DNA of 14,578 bases from Fragilaria radians. Taxonomy: Eukaryota > Bacillariophyta > Fragilariophyceae > Fragilariales > Fragilariaceae. Positions 1 to 7,720 of the stretch are shown in pieces. Each line of letters begins with the position of its first letter. Position 1 is the first letter of the stretch. The stretch covers positions 34,027-48,604 of the forward strand of contig CAAAJI010000081.1 in NCBI GenBank assembly GCA_900642245.1. Reading direction: 5' to 3'. Position numbers and translations under genes: made by a program. Under the pieces are notes generated by a model. It was given only the letters and a program-made list of their open reading frames with translations. It had not been told where the DNA came from and searched no databases.

Positions 1-35
1 CTCTCGCGAAAGTTGACTTATACAAAGCGATAAGC

Positions 36-776
36 ATGGAGAATCAGGATGTGGGTAAGTGCATACGGCCAAGAGTAACATCGGCACACGGATCGACCGA
101 GAGGGATAGCCTTGGGCAAGTAGATTCTCCGGTACGTCGGAAGGGGGGGATTAGGATCGAAAATCCGCAACAAAGCTATGGCAATGACAACAAAAAGGCA
201 AGCTCTCCTCAGTCTCCACATGACTGTGATTCGAATGAGATAGCAAAGGAGTTGAAAGCCTCTCCTAATACTTCGGTTCAAGGGATAGACAATTCAATAG
301 CTGGGGCTGGTCGAGCCAATTTCACAAATAGAAGGAATGATTTGCATAGAGATTCAATTCCTAAAGATATTCCGCATAAAATCAAATTCCAAGCTAAGAA
401 TGTATCATCGATATCTAAAGCCAGCAAAATCGAATTTAAATCACGCAATCCAGACTTCATTGGCGGAATGCCATCCATGTATAAAAAAAGGAATTCACAA
501 AGAGGGGAGCAAATGTTCAAGAAAGCTCATGTAAAGAGATTTGGTAAGCAATTATCTGGTCAACTTAAAGCCCTAAAACAAACCTATGAGCAAGCTTTGA
601 CCGCTGCTGAAAGAATACGGGATGATGAAAGTAAAACGAATGACTACCTGGAGCGTGACATAAAAAATAAATCTGCATCTGCGTACGATAATAGTTCTAA
701 GCAGTTAGATGATCCTTTAATACAAGGATATGATGGGGATGAGGAATATGATGATGAAGTCTCCAATGAATCGTAG
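36..776 (+). CDS. Unknown hydrophilic protein, probably the 3' part of a larger gene
   Basis: I do not recognise this protein. It has 246 codons from the first visible ATG, but the frame has no stop back to the window edge, so the true start or an earlier exon may lie outside. It is polar throughout, with no membrane segment or signal peptide. Residues 1-130 are low-complexity (S, N, K, D). Residues 135-180 are strongly basic, with the most family-like stretch, NPDFIGGMPSMYKKR. Residues 170-215 could form a helix or coiled coil (LSGQLKALKQTYEQALTAAERIR). The last 20 residues are acidic (DGDEEYDDE). A strong donor-like GTAAGT lies inside the frame at 55-60, so a spliced form cannot be excluded. 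AATAAA follows 62 bases after the stop. The basic middle and acidic tail fit a nuclear or nucleic-acid-associated protein, but this is a guess. Confidence 0.6.
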   Translation: MENQDVGKCIRPRVTSAHGSTERDSLGQVDSPVRRKGGIRIENPQQSYGNDNKKASSPQSPHDCDSNEIAKELKASPNTSVQGIDNSIAGAGRANFTNRRNDLHRDSIPKDIPHKIKFQAKNVSSISKASKIEFKSRNPDFIGGMPSMYKKRNSQRGEQMFKKAHVKRFGKQLSGQLKALKQTYEQALTAAERIRDDESKTNDYLERDIKNKSASAYDNSSKQLDDPLIQGYDGDEEYDDEVSNES

Positions 777-1661
777 AAATGGACGATAGCTTAAGACATC
801 CTGTGAATAATTTTCCACGAACCGAACGCTGATTCACAATAAAGAAAAGAAATTGTGACATATGTGACATTTTGAGTTAAGTTAATGGCTTGTTCTTATT
901 CGAACTCTCTTGAGAGAATTCGGAAATTCTGTTACAGAGTTAGACTAAAAAGGATGTAATGCACGCAGCATTATCTCTAGCTTCTCAACAAAATGCACTT
1001 TTCAGCTAATTTAGAAGGAAGTATAAAGATGACTCAGCGGATTAAGTATAGAGTAGTTTTGAACCTAATTCAACTTTTATACTAACCTCATTCTACAAGG
1101 TTGTGTGAACTGCTGTTACGACTTGACCGTTTTGTCATTCTTCATTGATATGCCGATGTCCTCGTAGACACATTTTCTTTTTCTGATGTTCATAGTTCCA
1201 CGTAGTTTGTAACAATCGGGCAACGCCAAGTAACTAGAAGACATGCACATTACTATACAGATTGTAGTAAACATTTAAAGCTAACTTTCCTTTACTGACT
1301 CATTTTTTCCACAAAAGAAATCGAGACTCCGGAGCTGAAAGCCACCAGTCTGAGACTACACAAACTCCCGACACCCTTCGCTATAAGATTTCAATCATTC
1401 CATTCCTCGTATTGCTGTAAAAAAATGATTTTTAGGGCAATTCGAATTAGCCACTTGATGAAGATATTACTGCGGCTACAATCCGAAATAATCACCCTAA
1501 TTTCAATACACTTTTCTCTTCGATTATCTAAAGCAAAATTGACCTCGGCATATCTCGTTTACCCTCCAACACTCCAATTGTTGAATAGAATAGAATATCA
1601 CTTTGCTTTCAATGTGAAGTTATATTGTCAGAGTCCACCTCTATCTTGTATCTAGGGGAGA
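777..1661. other. Intergenic stretch, no gene seen
   Basis: All frames are broken by frequent stops. The one 76-codon ORF (1425-1655, +) has no family resemblance or coding character. An imperfect inverted repeat lies at 901-922 (CTCTC/GAGAG stem, EcoRI-like GAATTC on one side), and GTGACAT occurs twice at 856-870. No RNA gene or mobile element was recognised here. Confidence 0.5.
838..843 (+). promoter_or_regulatory. Candidate polyadenylation signal AATAAA
   Basis: An exact AATAAA lies 62 bases past the stop of the 36-776 ORF, in a plausible 3' UTR position. The hexamer is common by chance in AT-rich DNA, so only its position supports it. Confidence 0.35.
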
Positions 1662-1999
1662 TCACTTTTTCATTAGTCTGGTGGGTCCTGATGATGAAAG
1701 ATCATCTTCTAATTCTGCTGTTGTACTCAATACAATAGTCTCATAACCCCTTCCATTACAAGAGGCATGATTGAGTTTGCTATCACTGTACTATATCTTT
1801 GTCTTAATTGAGCATTCCTTGAGTCATTCAGCATGGCGTCAAATAATTTGTCTTGGAGCTACAGAATGTAAGGATCTTCATCCTCCCCAAAACATTTCTT
1901 GAAGCTAGTCACTGTGCAGAAGGCAATCATTTGTTTCCGGCACAATCGGAACCGTGAATTTTAGGCTCTTAGCTTTTCCCCAATAGGGTTCTCGCTCAT
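1662..1999 (-). pseudogene. Broken gene fragment, family unknown
   Basis: Read on the minus strand, a frame starts with ATG at 1999 (MSENPIGEKLRA) and runs about 90 codons to a TGA at 1727. Two internal stops interrupt it: TAA after LRA, and TAG in DPYIL*LQDKL. The composition is clearly protein-like, with an amphipathic helical run (QDKLFDAMLNDSRNAQLRQR) and IANSIMPLVMEGVMRLL. After a one-base shift near 1730 the likely C-terminus continues as TAELEDDLSSSGPTRLMKK and stops at 1662. I do not recognise the family. The helical, leucine-rich pattern suggests a repeat or scaffold protein fragment. With two stops and a frameshift it is probably dead. The alternative is an exon of an intron-containing gene in which the apparent stops are misread boundaries. 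Confidence 0.4.
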
Positions 2000-2077
2000 T
2001 CAAATCGTAAAATTCTGTAAATCTCTTTCTTCAAGTATACACTACGATCTGAATTGGATTGATAAAAAAAGTCTCCC

Positions 2078-2193
2078 GATTGCCACACTAGTTTAGTGAA
2101 AACTAAGTTATAGCTCACACTTTCAAAGTATTGGTTTTTTTGTTATGTATTTTATGCTAGCTTGAGGGAGTAAAGCAACACTAGAGCATTCCA
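2078..2193 (+). repeat. LTR-like repeat, left copy (copia relic 1)
   Basis: This stretch is repeated in diverged form at about 3537-3653. Shared blocks, in order, are ACTAGTTT, CTAAGTTATA, TTTCAAA, a T-rich middle, GCTTG..GGAGAG/GAGGGAG, and AACACTAGAGCATTCCAA at the right end. The pair flanks gag and RNase H remnants in the same orientation, as expected for the two LTRs of a decayed Ty1/copia element. The right end (ATTCCAATACA) resembles the classic copia LTR end TTCCAACA. The left limit is uncertain because homology fades before about 2078, so no clear TG start or target-site duplication could be fixed. Confidence 0.5.
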
Positions 2194-2361
2194 ATACATG
2201 TTAGTACTTTTGTGGACTACCTAGAGAGATCGAGCAAAAGAGAAGACGGAGAGCTCAAGAAGTTGTGAAAGTGTCAAGTGAATTAAATATAGAAGATAAG
2301 AAGCAGAGTTAAAAACTAGTGAGGAAAAGTCGGACCGAGTTGGTGGCCAGCTCTTTTTTCC

Positions 2362-2580
2362 TTACGGCACCTGCAATCTGCTTGCCTTTAGTATCACCCG
2401 CCTCTTTTTTCGGTGCGTGGGTGTCTCGTTTGCTGCCCGGACGCACCTAAACTTTGCAATTGCCATATACGCCGTGAATTTTTTCCACCAGGTTTGGAAC
2501 CTACTGAGATTACCTGTTGTATGTTGGAATCCTGTGTCAAGTTTTGAAATGGCATTTATTACAGATAGTCTGTTGAACAT
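2362..2580 (-). pseudogene. Possible inverted copia gag N-terminal fragment
   Basis: A 72-codon minus-strand ORF holds FQTWWKKFTAYMAIAKF. This resembles the W-W-x-x-F-x-A-Y block near the start of copia-type gag proteins (compare xTWWxxFxAYAxxxxF in diatom elements, from memory). The remaining gag pieces of relic 1, to the right, read on the plus strand. The fragment is therefore either an inverted piece of the same element or part of a second one. The tail (THRKKRRVILK) is basic and unrecognised. The call rests on one motif. Confidence 0.3.
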
Positions 2581-2663
2581 AGATCATTCTGCATGAACGG
2601 GAGAATGGCCGGAGGGACAGGCATGTCTAGAAGTGTTGACCGGTAGATGTCATTTCCAGATTA

Positions 2664-3095
2664 GAATTCAGGCAATCACTTAACAAAATCAAGATGAAGA
2701 AAGGATCAGATCCTCAAGTGCTGTTCCAAAGCGCAAGGCTATTAGGAATCATTTCTGGGGGCTAGAAAGAATGTATTGATTTTAGAAATTGTCAATGAAT
2801 AGAATCAAGGTGAGCTAATGTTGATAGAGGATGAGCGCAGTCAAATGAAGTTGAATCAATTGTAAGAAGTGATGGTGGATTTGTGTCAACAATTGCATCA
2901 AAAAGGCCTTAAAAAGAGGAAAAAGAAGACAAATTGGAAGTTCTATTTGTCAGTTTCCAAGGCGTCTGAAATTGGTGCGGGAAACAGTAACAATTAGCCA
3001 ATTAGTGTCAGGGTCAGGAAAGTACGAAGTTGACAGTAATATTTCAAGGCAAAAGTGACTACTGCGGTAAAGAGGGCCAATTCAGAATATGCAAA
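2664..3095 (+). pseudogene. Copia gag remnant with degraded zinc knuckle
   Basis: Two gag-like blocks survive in different frames. At 2664-2760 the translation EFRQSLNKIKMKKGSDPQVL matches the copia gag pattern L..IK.KKG.DP..LF, then meets a TAG. At 3050-3095, YCGKEGQFRICK keeps the spacing of a CCHC knuckle (C-x2-C-x4-H-x4-C), with the first Cys lost and the His position read as Gln. Between them are weak gag-like stretches broken by many stops. In an active element this protein would form the virus-like particle and bind RNA. Here it cannot be made. Confidence 0.5.
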
Positions 3096-3145
3096 AATCA
3101 TTTTAAGTGACAAAATGTGACAGGAAATGCAGTATTTTTGAAAAT

Positions 3146-3350
3146 GGAGTGGCTATAACAAAAAGTAAAAAGCAGGAAAGCGCCTCATTATCACTTATGC
3201 TGGCAGAACTAATGACGGCAACAAGTTGTTGAAAAGAGATGATTTGCACGAAAAGTTCACTTGAGTCAAGAGAATTAAATGCATAAATGTCAATTAGCAT
3301 ACAAATAACTGGGTGCCAACTGAACGAAATTCAGCTGACATGATGCAATG
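3146..3350 (+). pseudogene. Copia RNase H C-terminal remnant
   Basis: The plus frame from 3146 reads GVAITKSKKQESASLSLMLA then ELMTATSC*KEMI. This fits the copia RNase H segment in which an S-S-x-E-A-E-L block is followed by A...KE..W and a leucine-rich helix. About 100 bases on, in another frame, NWVPTERNSADMM matches the closing motif of copia pol (W.PTE.N.AD..TK). An in-frame TGA and at least one frameshift separate the blocks. The piece lies about 190 bp before the right LTR-like repeat, where the end of pol should be. Confidence 0.55.
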
Positions 3351-3457
3351 CAGTTTTGTGGATCAGATGGCTCTAATTCCGATCCCTTTCAATGGGAGGG
3401 CGGCATGGTATGTGGTAAGATTATGGAGGAAATTGATGAAAAGGTAATAAAGAAAAA

Positions 3458-3481
3458 TTGGCTAAAGCGTTGGCTAAAGCG
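3458..3481 (+). repeat. Perfect 12-base tandem duplication
   Basis: TTGGCTAAAGCG occurs twice head to tail without a mismatch. It lies between the RNase H remnant and the right LTR-like repeat and is probably a recent replication-slippage product. Confidence 0.8.
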
Positions 3482-3536
3482 TGAATCAAGACTGACTGAA
3501 ATTCCCCCGGTTGAAACATTACCCAATAGAAACTGC

Positions 3537-3653
3537 GATTCCTAACTAGTTTCGTGCGATCTAAGTTATACTCAAAATTTCAAATTAACAGTGTTTCTAT
3601 TAAGCAAATAAAGCTTGCTGGAGAGAGTAGAGGAACACTAGAGCATTCCAACA
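3537..3653 (+). repeat. LTR-like repeat, right copy, ending in AGCATTCCAACA
   Basis: This is the diverged direct repeat of 2078-2193. It ends with AGCATTCCAACA, whose inner part TTCCAACA is a typical copia LTR terminus. AATAAA at 3607-3612 would be the LTR's own polyadenylation signal in the plus direction. The last base (3653) touches the stop codon of DXO copy A (3654-3656 on the minus strand). Copy A therefore has no 3' UTR of its own and any transcript must end inside this repeat. Confidence 0.55.
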
Positions 3654-4772
3654 TTAGGTAATTAAGTCTTTGATAACAGACGTTGAAGGGAAAACTCTCT
3701 CAATGGCATCAAAAGGTTTCAACTCAATTCTAGAACCATTGAAAGTGATCTTAAATGCTTTCTCCTCATCAAAACGTTCATTTTCAAACTCTTCCTCTAG
3801 ATAAATCATAGAATCAATGATCCTTTCTTCCTGTAATTTCAAATCAAACAGCTTTTGACAAGATGACTCGATTTCAGAGAATGACATGGCTTCCACTTTT
3901 GTCAGCATTCCTCGAGATTTGGAACCTTGATAAAGTACTGAACTTCCATTACTTAACATTTGATAAAGGCTTCTGGTACCCCTATGCACAGGATTAGACG
4001 TTGTGATTTCCACTGGATTCCCATCCGCGTCCATGGCATCAGATTCTGCACTGAACAAAACAAGATAATTCCCAACTTTCATGAGCTGTATGTGGTGGAT
4101 TTCTTCAAAGCTGTATTCGTCTTCAAATTTATGCCCTGTTACAAGGCGTTCAAATTGGAAACCAAAAGCAGATTTATCTTGAACGTATTCTTTGTAAGAC
4201 GTTATCATGATGATTTTGGTTCCGGGAATCAAGGCAACAACATATTCTTTGTCTCCAGTAGAGCAGTTTGCCAACATATTAAGAATGGAGCCTCCAAAAA
4301 AGAAATCCACATCCTGCTTCTTTACTCCTCTATGCTTAAGCGCTACAAAAAGAGACACAATATTTGGCTGCTTGTAAGGGTATCTATATATGAACTCTTC
4401 TTTGGGAAGCATTGCAAATGGTTTTGGCACCTGTCTGTTCAAGCTAGCAATCGAGAGAACCTTCAAGGGCTTTCTGTTGAGCTTTATGTTATTCTTAATC
4501 TCAAGAGTCGTTACCATTTTCAACTTTTTGTGGACGCCACATGGCTCCCATCCGAAGTATCCTAAATCGGCAACGTGCTCAAAAATAGAGAATGTCGTCA
4601 TCGACAGAGACTTCGATACCTTATTGTTCGCCCTATATGCTACCTCACGCAATTTACGTTCTTTTAGCGTATCAGCCGTAACGCATTTGGTATAGTCTTC
4701 ATCATCATCTTCGTCTCGTGACGAGATTCCATTGAGCATCAGTTTCTGGATGAGTTCATCGATATTATCCAT
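3654..4772 (-). CDS. DXO/Rai1-family decapping-nuclease-like protein, copy A (372 aa, intact)
   Basis: DXO/Rai1 proteins remove incomplete or non-canonical (including NAD) caps from RNA and, in DXO, degrade the RNA 5'-3'. Family signatures seen: FFGGSILNML at 157-166 (motif I region), FGFQFERLVTG at 203-213 (motif II, G-h-x-h-E, E208), LFSAESDAMD at 239-248 (motif III, E243-x-D245), VEITTSNP at 254-261 (motif IV position), and SLYQMLSNGSS..YQG at 268-283, whose Gln271 and spacing fit the conserved Gln region. Two key positions look altered: Gly160 stands where the family has motif I Arg, and Thr257 where motif IV needs Lys (E-h-K). Length is close to the usual 370-400 aa. The ATG at 4772 is chosen because the acidic N-terminus (MDNIDELIQK) is also traceable in fragment C. 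Nuclear or cytosolic placement is unknown. Activity is doubtful; regulation or RNA binding is possible. Confidence 0.75.
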   Translation of the reverse strand: MDNIDELIQKLMLNGISSRDEDDDEDYTKCVTADTLKERKLREVAYRANNKVSKSLSMTTFSIFEHVADLGYFGWEPCGVHKKLKMVTTLEIKNNIKLNRKPLKVLSIASLNRQVPKPFAMLPKEEFIYRYPYKQPNIVSLFVALKHRGVKKQDVDFFFGGSILNMLANCSTGDKEYVVALIPGTKIIMITSYKEYVQDKSAFGFQFERLVTGHKFEDEYSFEEIHHIQLMKVGNYLVLFSAESDAMDADGNPVEITTSNPVHRGTRSLYQMLSNGSSVLYQGSKSRGMLTKVEAMSFSEIESSCQKLFDLKLQEERIIDSMIYLEEEFENERFDEEKAFKITFNGSRIELKPFDAIERVFPSTSVIKDLIT

Positions 4773-5424
4773 GATTGTAAAAATGTGAGTTGAAGTGAAT
4801 AAAATTTCATTGATACTCTAGTGATCTTGGAAAATTTCAAGTGTACTGCAACTTCTGTAATGAAAAAAGTCATGGTATCTTATTTTGGAAGCGAAATTTC
4901 AATTTATAGTTAACCAGTTAACCCTACTTTACAATTAGGAGGTACAACAAAAGTAACTTCACTTAAACATGTTACACTTGCCGTTCCACAATTTGTTCAA
5001 AAAATTCCTGTTTTTGAAAAATATACACAATTACACTTCTATTATACAAATGTATTTCATAGTCTATAATTGTTTTGCATAGAGTCTGATGACTAAAATA
5101 AAGTCCCTAGCCTCTAACACTTGATCAGGATTCACTTAGTCCTTGTGTAAAGGTCCTCTACAATTTGAAGAAAATCGATAAATTCTCTATCACAATTTAA
5201 ACGTTTTCATACCAGATGTGCTTTGCAAATTGCTTACAACTAAACTTACTCCCTTGACGCTAGCCTTTGGATAAGGAATACATCTGGTGGGCATTTTGTC
5301 TTACAGGTCACTAGCATTGCTTCCCCGCTACCTTATAGCCTTCCCTAGCTTATCCTTCATTCAATTCTGTTTTGGACTTTTCCTATTTAGAACACAGTCA
5401 TATGTCTATTCCCGTATCTACTAC
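4773..5424. repeat. 5' flank of DXO copy A, duplicated at 10553-11224
   Basis: This gene-free stretch, which should hold the promoter of DXO copy A, aligns in the same orientation along nearly its whole length with 10553-11224. Shared blocks include ACTTCA.TTAAACATG.TACACTTGCC, CACAATTACACTT, ATGTATTTCA, TCTGATGACT/GCTGATGACT, TTGATCAGGA, AATTCTCTATCAC, GCTTCC.C.CC.CTTA, TTTGGA.TTTTC.TATTT and ATTCCCG. By eye identity is roughly 70-75%, with many small indels. It ends at the start of the copia gag/pol remnants in both copies, so flank and element were already joined before the duplication. Confidence 0.6.
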
Positions 5425-5435
5425 AAGCATAACAG

Positions 5436-6136
5436 GTGCTGAAGGTGTTAAAAATAGTCAAATCAGTTGCAATGCTTTCCTCTTTGGTAATGCTCACATC
5501 AGGTGACGTAACTTGTGAAAACGGAAACAATTTTCAATTCTATCAGCTGGGATCTATGTTGCAGAGCATTAGTCCTGGCACCACGCCAACGAAATTCAAC
5601 ATACCTAATGAGTGGATACGTCTAGACAGGCAATCAAAAACTGTCGACTTCAGCAAGCCCAACCAACTATTAAACATTCAAATTTCAGACAAGCAGATGG
5701 ACATTCATTGCACTGCGGGTATGACTTGCACTGCAACCATAGCAGATCTTGAAGGATATGGAACACTTTGTTATCACCGTGGTGACATTGCAAACATTCT
5801 TTGTTTGTCAAGGGTGTGCAATAAAGGAAACAAAGTCACTTATTCAAGCGAACCAATAACAGATTCACTGTGACAAGACCAAGTGGAGTGACAAGAGTTT
5901 TCGATCAATCTCTCCAGGGCCTATTTTATCTTGATACTAATGATGTTGCCTCAGAATCAATCTGTATCCCTGCCATAGATGATAAACAGTCTAATTACAC
6001 TGGTAATGACTATTCTCAAGCACTTCTAGCTTGTAGGATACAACAAGATATAGTGGACAACAATTTTCTTCCAAATTGTCCAATAAGTTGCCAAGACCTT
6101 GTTGCAGCGGAGGTTGACAAACTCTTGATCCTATAA
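5436..6136 (+). pseudogene. Copia protease and GAG-pre-integrase remnant
   Basis: Two overlapping frames (stop at 5871-5873, re-entry at 5870) read as one former polyprotein. The first ends with NIPNEWIRLDRQSK, the aspartic protease active-site block (compare W.LLD.QST, from memory of diatom elements); the Asp is kept, the following T is K. MDIHCTAGMTCTATIADL and GYGTLCYHRGDIANILCLSR continue the family pattern. The second frame has SGVTRVFDQSLQGLFYLDTN and NYTGNDYSQALLACRIQQ, then NNFLPNCPISCQDL.AAE, the GAG-pre-integrase region. The N-terminus looks like a signal peptide, but the rest makes secretion very unlikely. Confidence 0.7.
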
Positions 6137-6190
6137 GGCCTAGGATAACCTCTCCCCAAATACAACAAAACTTAAAGTGACTTAACTCTA

Positions 6191-6828
6191 GCCGCAGATA
6201 TCATGTTCATCAACAAAGTTTCTTTCTTTGCGACAATTTTAAGAAACGTAAAGTTTTGCTCCAGTACGAAGATCTAAAACATGCAAGATGATCAAAATAT
6301 GAAAATTGAGACATTTTTGAAAGCAGTCAAACAGGTGATTGATTTATATCATTCAAAAGGATTCACAATCAGACAGATGCTAATGGATGGTCAATTTGAG
6401 TTTCTACGTCCTAATTTGAATAAAAACAACATATTGCTTAACGCAACATCAAATAATGAAAATGTACCAGAGATTGAATGGCGCACTGGAACTCTCAAGT
6501 AACAAGCCTGATGCATCTTCCGTTCAAAGAAGGTACCAGATCAGATGGTTATTGATCTGATACATGCATGCACATTTTGACTTAATAGCTTTCCATCAAA
6601 AGGAGTGACAAGAACTCTAAGCCCCAAAACAATTATGACTGGTCAAGCAATTGACGAACAACAACACAATCAATTAGAATGTGGGGATGATGCACAAACC
6701 CATGAGAGATACAGTAACTACATGATGCCTAGAATCAGGGGAGCTATTGCACTAAGACCTGCAGGGAAAGTTCGTGGAAGCTTCCTCAGTTTATTAACTT
6801 GCCAAAGAATTACACAATACATGAATTA
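6191..6828 (+). pseudogene. Copia integrase core remnant
   Basis: The frame AADIMFINKVSFFATILRNV carries the first catalytic Asp (6197-6199). After an in-frame TAA just before 6281, LYHSKGFTIRQMLMDGQFEF carries the second Asp (6386-6388), and LNATSNNENVPEIE supplies the Glu region (6470-6478). More stops follow, then LNSFPSKGVTRTLSPKTIMT and MPRIRGAIALRPAGKV, blocks that follow the core in diatom copia elements. The candidate acidic residues survive, but the frame is interrupted at least four times, so no active integrase can be produced. It would have inserted element cDNA into the genome. Confidence 0.75.
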
Positions 6829-7005
6829 ATTGATGATAGAATTCATCAACTATTAAATCCACAATGATTATCAATAAAAGAAGCACATGACAACAATTGG
6901 GAAATGGAAGACAAGAGAATACTTGAAGAAATAGTATAGTTTGCAGATGACACAATGCCACCCGGCAATGCTCGCATTTAGGATGAAATTAATCAGCCAG
7001 CCGAT

Positions 7006-7311
7006 GTGGGGAATGATAAAACTTATGCAATCCACCATAATGATAACTTGCAAATGCAAGATGAAGAGGAGCATCCGTATGATCTCAGTGTTGAGATGAT
7101 TCAAGACAACCATATGGACAACTATGATGAAGATAATGTCAGTGATGCTGATCACAAGAGTTTTGAGAATAAAAATGACAAAATAATTGAAGATGATGAA
7201 TCAGTATATGATACGCAGAAGCAGAAGAGATTGATAATGGATACTACAGGCACACTTCAATTTACAACGAGAGACCTCGCCAGTTCAAAAACTATTCACA
7301 CCTCCATGTGA
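7006..7311 (+). pseudogene. Acidic linker between integrase and reverse transcriptase
   Basis: A 101-codon open stretch is rich in D, E and N (NYDEDNVSDADHKSFENKND) and has no recognisable domain. Its place between integrase and RT remnants and its composition match the variable spacer of copia polyproteins. The preceding 6800-7005 continues the spacer with IHELIDDRIHQLL and several stops. It is not an independent gene. Confidence 0.5.
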
Positions 7312-7329
7312 TCATGATTGATATATATG

Positions 7330-7720
7330 CTTGAGTCAATTTAGCCTAAAGGAAGGATTAAAGGGATTTGGTGATTAGCAAGAGAAGTGTTAGATGAATT
7401 GAAACAGCTGCAAGATCAAGATGTAATGGACCCTGTACATGTCTCAACCCTAAGTAATAATAAACGGAACAAGCGTTACCATTCCTAATGCATTGCAAGC
7501 AAAATAGACAGGCAGAATTAAAGGGAGTGGATGTGCTAATGGAAGGAAACCGCAACTCACATTAAATAAGGATTCTGTAAGTACACCTACTGTGGCATTG
7601 GAATCCGTTGCATTAACAGGGCACAATTGATGCACTTAACCAGAGGACTCTGTTGCTGTTATTGAAACATCAAAGATTGTTGCTGTTGTTGGAGAATATA
7701 TGCTGTAGTGAAAAATATCA
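7330..7720 (+). pseudogene. Reverse transcriptase N-terminal remnant (copia)
   Basis: Blocks in several frames follow the start of a diatom copia RT: VLDELKQLQDQDVMDPVH (about 7390-7440), then KRNKRYHS, then TGRIKGSGCANGRKPQLTL and KDSVSTPTVALESVALTG (about 7505-7620). These are the K-x-K-G-R-x-x-A-D-G-R and SPTVA.ES segments. The catalytic YxDD region is absent. Homology fades at about 7700, after DSVAVIETSKIVAVV. Stops and at least three frameshifts show this is dead. Confidence 0.65.

Larger units (their letters stand above)
2078..3653 (+). mobile_element. Ty1/copia retrotransposon relic 1, heavily deleted
   Basis: This is a short decayed element of about 1.6 kb, oriented plus: LTR-like repeat, gag remnant (2664-3095), RNase H remnant (3146-3350), LTR-like repeat. 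Nearly all of pol (protease, integrase, reverse transcriptase) is missing, so an internal deletion joined the end of gag to the end of pol. Every remaining frame carries stops. A minus-strand fragment at 2362-2580 that itself looks like a gag N-terminus sits inside, so the internal order is also rearranged. The right LTR-like end coincides with the stop codon of the minus-strand DXO gene at 3654. Confidence 0.55.
5436..7720 (+). mobile_element. Ty1/copia (diatom CoDi-type) pol relic 2
   Basis: Remnants in the correct copia order are gag end/protease, GAG-pre-integrase, integrase, acidic linker and the start of reverse transcriptase, all on the plus strand. The polymerase catalytic core and RNase H are missing, and no LTR is visible on either side. 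Stops and frameshifts occur in every domain, so the relic is dead. A normal gag is absent upstream: its place is taken by the DXO 5' flank and antisense DXO copy A. The relic fills the 3.3 kb between the two divergent DXO copies. Confidence 0.75.

Noticed and set aside
1425..1655. 76-codon ORF on the plus strand
   Set aside because: No motif, no homology recognised, and a length expected by chance in this window.
3960..4565. 201-codon ORF on the plus strand opposite DXO copy A, with a near-identical twin at 8137-8742 (-) opposite copy B
   Set aside because: They match each other only because the DXO copies match. Both are antisense shadows of a gene with clear family motifs on the other strand.
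5436..5873. Secreted-protein reading of the ORF (hydrophobic N-terminus like a signal peptide)
   Set aside because: The rest carries copia protease and GAG-pre-integrase motifs in pol order; the hydrophobic start is part of the former polyprotein.
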